Source: Ricinus communis
Lineage: Eukaryota > Streptophyta > Magnoliopsida > Malpighiales > Euphorbiaceae
Assembly: GCF_019578655.1 (NCBI RefSeq)
Contig: NC_063261.1
Location: 17,474,216-17,538,215 of the forward strand
DNA length: 64,000 nt
Reading direction: 5' to 3'
Position 1 is the first letter of the stretch, and each line of letters begins with the position of its first letter. A program made the translations under genes and the position numbers. Under the pieces are notes generated by a model. That model saw only the letters and a list, made by a program, of their open reading frames with translations. It searched no databases and had not been told where the DNA came from. Below, piece after piece: positions 57,024 through 64,000 of the stretch.

Positions 57024-59433
57024 TATTCTAATAAATCGAAAAATATTTGTCCTGTTGATTTTAAAGGTGTTGCTAAAATTAAAAGTAAAGAGATAATTGA
57101 ACAATAAAGAAGTAATTTTTAAATAAGATTGTTGTCAAATGAATTTAATTATTTGAAAACCAGATATTTCACTCTAATAAATTATTTAATTTTTATTAAT
57201 GTATTATATCGACTTTAGATTGTTAAGAAAAAAAAAATACACAATCAATTATTCTCTAAAGCATAAGTTATCTGCATAAATTCTCTCAAACAAAAAAGTT
57301 ATCTGCATATAAAAAAGGAAAAAGATAAAAGATAAGAAGGGCTTTCATTGTTCTATAAATCACCCCAATATTTAATCATAACAAATCTTACATTACTCTC
57401 ACAAACAAATGAACTTTGTAATTGAAGTAGGTAGCTTACAAATTCCTTGTGCACAATTCAGTAACTAGGTAATGTATTAGGACTGTTATTTGTTTAGGCA
57501 ATAAATCAAAATTGAATTTAGAATTGGGTTTTGATTGGACAGAACTTGATTTAACACAAAATCTATTGCAATGTTTTCTTTCATTATAAAATCAGTCTAT
57601 CAAGTTCTATAGATTAAATCAATTGCATGATAATTTGTGGCTTTATTTATTACTTATTATATTTTTATTGGTTTATTTATTACCATTAATAACTCATGCT
57701 TAAAATTCAATAATGAAAATATAAAAAGTAGTAAACGAAGCCACATGTCACTGTATAATTAATTTAGTTTAAGAATGACGTGGTAGATTGAGTCCACCTA
57801 AGAATTTTTCATTTTCTTTTAAAAATTAGGCCATCAAAAGAAAAGAGTGTTATAAAAGTTTAAATATTTTGTTTCTGAAACAATTATAATTTTTGGGATT
57901 TAGTTGTATTATTTAATAAAAGTAAGTGTATAATAAAAAAAATATTTTGTGGTTTCATTTTATGATAATAATTGAAATACTATAACGAACTTTTTTTTAA
58001 TATTTTAAGGTTTTATAATTAGTATTAAAATGCATTATCTCTAATTCATATTAACTGTCTCTTTTTCAAATAAAAAAATTATAATTATTTATCACTTTTA
58101 TATATCCAATGCAATTAATCTTTTCTCTCCTATTCTATCATTGTGTTAGAATAGATCTAATAAATCTTGCAATATTTAAAAAAATAATATAGTCTAATTA
58201 GCTAGAATTTTTTTTATAATTAAACCTATTAAATACTTTCTTAATACAAGTGAACTAAAAAGCAACATTTAGTACGGAATAGAGATATATAATAAATAAC
58301 TATTTTTAGGATTAGAATCATTTTTAAACTTAAAAATTACTTTTTAATTATATCCATAATTACATTGGATAGTAATTTTAACACAAAATAAAATTTTAGG
58401 TTTTTTAATAATATCATATCAGCTTCGAATATTTTAGTAGTCCAACTCTTAGCGGGGGTGAATAAAAGGAAGAATTAGCCCTTATTAAGTATTCATAATA
58501 GTTCGAAACACATTGTAATATATAAGAATTTTACGTCAGATATAAATTAAAAATTACTCGTAATTTGGAGTTCAAAAATTATTTTTGAAAAATATAAATT
58601 GGGAATTTTATTGTCTCCTGATTTGTCAAGTCAGATTTTTATTATTTTTCCCCTTTACACTTGCAATGATGCAAAACCTTGATTAAGACATGTAAGTGGA
58701 GAGGTATATAATTTTGAAGAGGACAACCATTGATATCTATTCCCACTTGTAGAATATATGTATGGATAAAAAGATTGAACACATTTATGTAAGGCTATAC
58801 TTTTTTTCTGACGTGAGAATTTGATAATTAAGTTAGCTACTTGGACAAGCAATGTCAAGTATTTATTCTGTATTTGTTTTAAGAATGACAGAGAAATAGA
58901 TTTAAAAAGAGATGCAGAAATAGAGAAAAAGAATGTCCACAAGTAGACTTCGTATCAATTTTTAGTTTCTGTATAAATTTCTTCTTAAATGTTCCTTACC
59001 CTTAAAGATAATATTCTGTTTGGTTACCTTTTAGCCCAATTTCAACATTGTAAAAATTTGGAAAAGAATATTAAATCAGAAATATCGGTGGGATATTTAT
59101 TAAAACAAAAATAGATATATAATGGATGATTTATTATATAATAAGAGATAGTCGTCTCATTCTCTCGACTGTAAAATGCTAAACTTCCAATAATATTAAT
59201 TGATGGTAGACAAAAAAATACATATGAGAATATCAATTAAATTATTTTCTGATTAATATCATGAGAAATTAATTTTTAGTGCTTGTGACTAGAAATCTAT
59301 CATTTAAAAAAAAAATTAACATGAGTCTATAGTCAAATGAAATTGTCATAACATATATTTGATTATTATTCTTTGAAATTTTATCAATATGATTTTACTC
59401 ATAAAAAAGATTGTCACTAAAATCTCGTGTGAG

Positions 59434-59439
<6 letters not shown>

Positions 59440-59469
<30 letters not shown>
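59440..59469. repeat. (TA)n microsatellite
   Basis: A TA run of about 30 bp in otherwise unremarkable AT-rich sequence. Confidence 0.85.
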
Positions 59470-59471
<2 letters not shown>

Positions 59472-61630
59472 CAAATTAAATAATATTCTAAATTCGAGTT
59501 TTAATTTGATGATAAATTTTTATTAATATACTAAATATATATTACCGTCTCATCTCACCGTACGGTGGATTGAGACACAAAGAATTTTAAAAGTTTTTAA
59601 AAATCTTCAATACTTTACTTTTTAGTTGGAATTTTGTTTCCAATTATATTTATTATTAAAAATAAGAATTTAAGTTTAAATTTCACTAATAAGAAATTTC
59701 TAATTCTAAATTTCATAATTATAAATATCATAATTATTTAACTATTAAGTATAATTTTAAAATAATAATTATATATTATAAATTATAAAAATTAATTATA
59801 TGATACTTACTTAAAATAAGTTAATAATAATAAGTTTTAGTAAAAATTAAATCTGCTTTCTGCTGATAAATAAAAATTTTAAAATAGAGTTGATATAATC
59901 AACTATTGAGTGGACTAAATTACCTCTTGAATACTGATTTTTGAATCTTTACGAAGCGCTTTAATATGGTTATTCATTATGCAACGACTTGAATTTTTAT
60001 AAAGCGCTTTAATATAGTTATTTATTGAAAAACAACTGTGGGTTGCACAAATATCTTGGACCAAACACTTACGAAATTTTCACTCTTTTACCCGTACAAC
60101 TAGAGTTCTAATTGTTTTAGAAGCATCATAGTTCTATGAATTATAAAGAGAGTTGAAAATGTAAAAAGAAAACTTTCTTCAGTCTTTCTCATAAAAAAGA
60201 AAAATGAATGGTCATAATATATTCCATATACTTCATTTTCACTTCCTAATAAAAACATATTTGAGGTCCAAATTGACAAGCGCCTTTTGCGAATCACAAA
60301 AATTGATGAAATTATATGCTAAACACAAAATTAATAGAAAGAGACTTGCAGCTTGTATTTATACCCAGTCAATTCCTAATTGGTTATCTTGTAAGTTAAA
60401 TGTTTTACATTCAAGTGATGAATGACTCGCCAAATATTTTATTTGAGGAGCAATTATTAGATAGACTCAGTTTCCCACATTATCCGTAGACAAAACCAAT
60501 TATATAGTAACATGTGATATTGTTTATTAAAGTGTTGTATTTGCCTTAAATTTATCTTATTTGAGTTAAGTTTATGTTTAGGTTGCACTCACCATTGGAT
60601 GAGTATTATATAGCAATTATTTTGCAAATCAATAACATGGTAGTACATGTTTGAGGTATAATGTATTTTTCAAAAGAACAATTGGGCACATGGGAGGTAT
60701 AATATAATAGTTGAGGGACTAAAGTGCAGTAAAAATTTTAAATGGGTCCAATTGAAAATATTATGGAAATGAATGTAATAAAAATTGTACAATTTTATGA
60801 TAAGATAGAGAACATTAATAAGTATACTAATTTTGAAATAACAAGAATTCTTTTGTTTTTTTCTGTATAACTATATGTTAACGTAATTTAAAAATTTTAT
60901 ATAAATCAAACATAAATGTAAAACATATAATATTAATAATATTTATTCAACGCATATAAGGAAAAATAATTTAGAGAGTGATATATATGGTAATGAATAA
61001 GTGTATATATATTTCTTGTAAATTTAATAGTGCATAGATGAGATGATAATTGTCTTTTCTAGCTTAATCAAAGTCTCGAGTTCAAACTTTGGGTATGCAG
61101 CTGCATTAAAACTCTTAAAAAAAAATTATATGCAACTATATTAAATTTTTTAAAAATATATATATTCTTGCAAGCTGTGGGATCTTCTAATCTAAATACA
61201 TTCCAATTTATCTTGTGTTAGGGTAATTATTCTTTTCTTTGTCCTAGTCTTTTCTTTGTTGTTTCTTAGTTTTTCCTTTTTTCAGTTTAATGCCCTCCCT
61301 CGTGCACACCCAAAAAAGAAAATCTTAAGTTTCAAAATAAAAAAAGAAATAAGTTATTTCTAGCATAATTGGTATATAAGAGGGAAAAAGAAAAAGAAAA
61401 AAAAAACAACAAATGAAAGATAGTTTCTATTCTTAGCTATCTCCACTTGTCTTTGATGTAAAATATACGTATACAAAAAGTTGAAAATAATAAAGAGACT
61501 ACCTTTCATTGAAGGAAAACATGAAAAGAAAGAAGATTCATATCTAGCAGAAACAAACAGCTGCTACTGCTCCTCTCTTAGAAAAAGAGATCAATGAAGT
61601 TGACACGAGAGGAGGATAGATGGCCAAGCA

Positions 61631-61637
61631 TGCACCC
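61631..61637 (+). promoter_or_regulatory. MRE-like core upstream of the metallothionein
   Basis: TGCACCC fits the metal-response-element core TGCRCNC, about 137 bp upstream of the TATA box. Another match, TGCACAC, is at 61303-61309. Seven-base matches occur by chance, and their role in plants is uncertain. Confidence 0.25.
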
Positions 61638-61767
61638 CCTCCATTATCAAGATTCCTTCGGCTTCTTCCTTGAGAGGCGTGTGCTCCTCTCATGCCTATG
61701 TATGTGCGCCATCCATATATAGCCGGTCCCATCCTTCTGGACCCCACCATCATCCCCCTTAACCTTC

Positions 61768-61774
61768 TATAAAT
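61768..61774 (+). promoter_or_regulatory. TATA box of the metallothionein gene
   Basis: TATAAAT lies 100 bp upstream of the ATG, placing the transcription start near 61800 with a leader of about 75 nt. Confidence 0.7.
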
Positions 61775-61874
61775 GCATTCCCATATTGCATACCTTGAAG
61801 CCATATCCATCGACACTAGACAGTCACCTACAAGCTCACTGAAAAGAATTTCATTTGAAAGCTAACTTATCACC

Positions 61875-63055
61875 ATGTCTAGCACCTGCGGCAACTGCGA
61901 CTGCGCTGACAAGAGCCAGTGCGTGTATGTGTTCCTTCTCTCTAATCAGTCTTTTTGTTAAGCAGCTCTAACTTTAGGGCTATCTACTGTTGAATGTTAC
62001 ATGTTACTGTTTGATGAATTGGGGCTCATGTTTGTGCTTGTTATGTTTGCCAATCTGTACTTTATAGCTGCATGTTAACCTAAGGTTGTGTGTTAAGTGT
62101 CTCATTTGCAGTATTCATTATTTATCTGTTTGAAAAAATTATTATTTTGTTTATTTTTATCTTGTTTGTTATTTCTGTTATTTGTCACAGAGAGGATGTT
62201 GGCTTGGATGATTTTGCGACACTTTACTATATCTTTTCCTCTATTAATCTCATTAAATATATCGTCTTTTATCAAAAAAAAAAAAAGTTAAAGATTTGTA
62301 GCTACCTGTCCCGGACTAATCCTGTCAGCACGACGTTGCAAGTTGAATAGGTTAAATTTATCCTATTACTCCTGAACTTTTCTCTCCGACTCGAAGAAAA
62401 TCAGCCATTGAAGCCGTTGATATGCTCAATGGTTTCTGATCAAGAAGTTCTCTAGGACAAACTGTATTTCTAATCTTTCTGTAGAATCATTTTTCTATAT
62501 TTTAGGCTGCTGGTAGATTAGTATATATCTAGAGATTTGTGTATTAATTATTGACATTATGTACTTCGAAATTTGCAGGAAGAAGGGCAGCAGCTACACT
62601 GCTGACATTGTTGAGACTGAGAAGAGGTACCTATACACATTTTTATAAATGGTAGCCATAAGATGTTATTTTTCATAACGCTCTTAGCCAAGAAGATAAA
62701 CAATGTCTATTCAAAAAATCATAAAACCAAGGTCTAACATTACAGTAAGGTTGCTCCTTGTGAACAAAGAAAAGAATATCGTGTCATGTAGTGAATTATG
62801 AAACACAAAAGGAAGGAAGAAAGGTGAATCTGAGATCAATATGGTTATGCACTCTTACAAAACCCATACTAAAAATGTTCAGAATGGTTTGAGAAGTAGA
62901 CTACTTCACTTGCAAATCAATACTAATGTAATGTTTCAAATTGTTTTTGCAGCTTTGTCTCAACTCTCGTCATGGATTTTCCAGCAGCCGAGCATGACGG
63001 CAAGTGCAAGTGTGGTGCTAGCTGCACTTGTGTGACCTGCACTTGCGGTCATTAA
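61875..63055 (+). CDS. MT3: Type 3 metallothionein
   Basis: Three exons (61875-61924, 62579-62626, 62953-63055), GT-AG introns, 66 aa. The N-terminal cysteine cluster is C5, C8, C10 and C16 (MSSTCGNCDCADKSQC). A Cys-free spacer of 34 residues follows, then the C-terminal cluster C51, C53, C57, C59, C62 and C64 (CKCGASCTCVTCTCGH). Four N-terminal and six C-terminal cysteines are exactly the plant type 3 pattern. These small cytosolic proteins bind Cu and Zn and are often highly expressed in leaves and ripening fruit. Exon 1 is only 50 nt, so gene finders with length limits will miss it. A TATA box precedes it, and the ATG context (CACCATGTC) is good. No defect is seen. Confidence 0.95.
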
Positions 63056-63631
63056 ACTCAATATTGACAGTGATCAGTTGTTGCAGAAAAATTACTAATA
63101 ATGTAATTATGTTAAATAATTCGTGCTTGCTGTTATAATGAAAAGTGTCAGTTGACTGTCATGTAGTCCGTCTTTCCTTCCATACTTGTGTAATGGCCAT
63201 ATCTATGGCTTTGTGTGTTTTAATGAATTACTGTTAGTATACTCGTTCTTCTGGTCATTTTTTTCCCAATTATTTAGCTTTCTTTTCCAAACTGTTCTGA
63301 CTATAAACTATACATCTAAAGTTGTTCTAGCCCATGAGCATAATAGCCCTAAAAAAGAACTAGCGGAGCAACCTCCTTGGAAAGAGTTAATGGTCCATCT
63401 GTGAAATCTAATCACTGAAAAAAGCAAAGCAAACGCACCCAATATCCTGCTGGTTCAGGAGAAAATAGAATCCATGGCTGGTGTCTGCAACTAACACTCT
63501 AACGATGAAACAGATTCAAATAGAATAAGGACACCAAACAACCTTATCTGAATCAGTACAGATCAAAAAGAATTCCAGAGTATGCAAAAGGATCTTAAAT
63601 ACATCAAACAGTTGTAAAGATCACAAAAAAG
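63056..63631. other. 3' flank of the metallothionein gene
   Basis: The 3' UTR of the metallothionein lies at the left. Further right there is no coding sequence. The right part may be the 3' UTR of the minus-strand gene suspected at 63632-63699. Confidence 0.4.
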
Positions 63632-63699
63632 TCACCTTGCTGAAGCACCTAAATTAGACTTGCATGACTCATAGACCTCATACCTTGAGTCGTGGACAC
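63632..63699 (-). CDS. Possible last exon of an unidentified gene entering from the right
   Basis: On the minus strand, after an acceptor ATATACAG at 63700, a 68-nt open stretch reads VHDSRYEVYESCKSNLGASA, then R, and ends in TGA at 63632. The composition (charged, no AT-biased filler residues) differs from surrounding intergenic translations and looks like real coding sequence. The rest of the gene would lie beyond base 64000, and 63700-64000 looks intronic. I cannot assign a family. Confidence 0.35.
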
Positions 63700-64000
63700 C
63701 TGTATATTCCATATATAATAACTTAAGACAAAATAAGAAAGCGATCAGAAAAAAGCATGCTTGCTGTGGTAAGTCATGGCAATACATGACCTCAAATAAT
63801 AAAAAAAAAATCAATTTTCTTGAGAATCTGTTCTTCATATCAGAATGGTGCCAAGTCAGGCAATAATGAATGGTGAGTAGAGAAGAAACAAAGACCAGAT
63901 GTTAGAATATAAGATATGTTGCTTTCATTGCATGTCCACATCTTTTGACCAACAAAAACAATGTCTAGCATGAAGGACGAGAAAGCAGCAAATTGCAGAA

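Larger units (their letters stand above)
55864..61760. other. AT-rich, gene-poor region
   Basis: No coding region supported. It contains a Helitron-like 3' end at 57.0 kb, a TA repeat at 59440-59469 and a pair of GAA.CTTTA.GAAGCGCTTTAATA-like phrases at about 59945-60015. Short open frames have no family resemblance. Confidence 0.55.

Overview
The window is nuclear DNA of a flowering plant. The coding stretches are islands in AT-rich, microsatellite-rich DNA. Genes have GT-AG introns. The gene set includes a plant 2-oxoglutarate oxygenase array, a CYP71-clan P450, a PPR protein, a type 3 metallothionein and a PLAC8/cadmium-resistance protein, and the U2 snRNA gene has plant promoter elements. 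A eudicot, probably a rosid, fits best. The exact species cannot be fixed from sequence alone.

Region 1 (1-15.3 kb) is an array of feruloyl-CoA 6'-hydroxylase (F6'H, scopoletin pathway) genes. Copy A is on the + strand and cut by the left edge. Copies B, C and D are full two-exon genes on the - strand, each encoding 362 aa with an intron of exactly 114 bp. A fifth, decayed 3' relic lies at 11.1 kb. A and B are convergent and share 3' flanks as an inverted repeat. C and D are tandem copies with a constant 5,803-bp offset across the gene. Region 2 (15.3-23.2 kb) is AT-rich DNA with no gene I can support.

Region 3 (23.2-39.6 kb) holds two housekeeping genes in the same orientation: an intronless SF3B1 (U2 snRNP, HEAT repeats) with a 5'-UTR intron, and a 20-exon MCM9 DNA helicase (669 aa as reconstructed) with an E2F-like site upstream. 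A short LRR-like fragment lies convergent to MCM9.

Region 4 (40.7-48 kb) has a CYP71-clan (CYP92-like) P450 with a premature stop and a lost C-terminus. It also has a U2 snRNA gene with USE, TATA and 3' box on the - strand, head-to-head with a PPR gene whose DYW tail has decayed by frameshifts.

Region 5 (48-61 kb) is a transposon graveyard: a Copia gag fragment fused to an antisense hAT BED-domain fragment, a hAT-like terminus and a Helitron-like 3' end. A PLAC8-family gene sits inside it, with a DNA-level copy of MCM9 intron 16/exon 17 about 0.15 kb downstream. Region 6 (61.7-64 kb) contains a three-exon type 3 metallothionein and a possible last exon of a gene entering from the right.

I did not find a convincing new multi-gene system. 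The most informative signals are the F6'H array with coding sequence more uniform than its flanks, the captured MCM9 fragment, and several genes caught in early decay (P450, PPR-DYW, F6'H relic).
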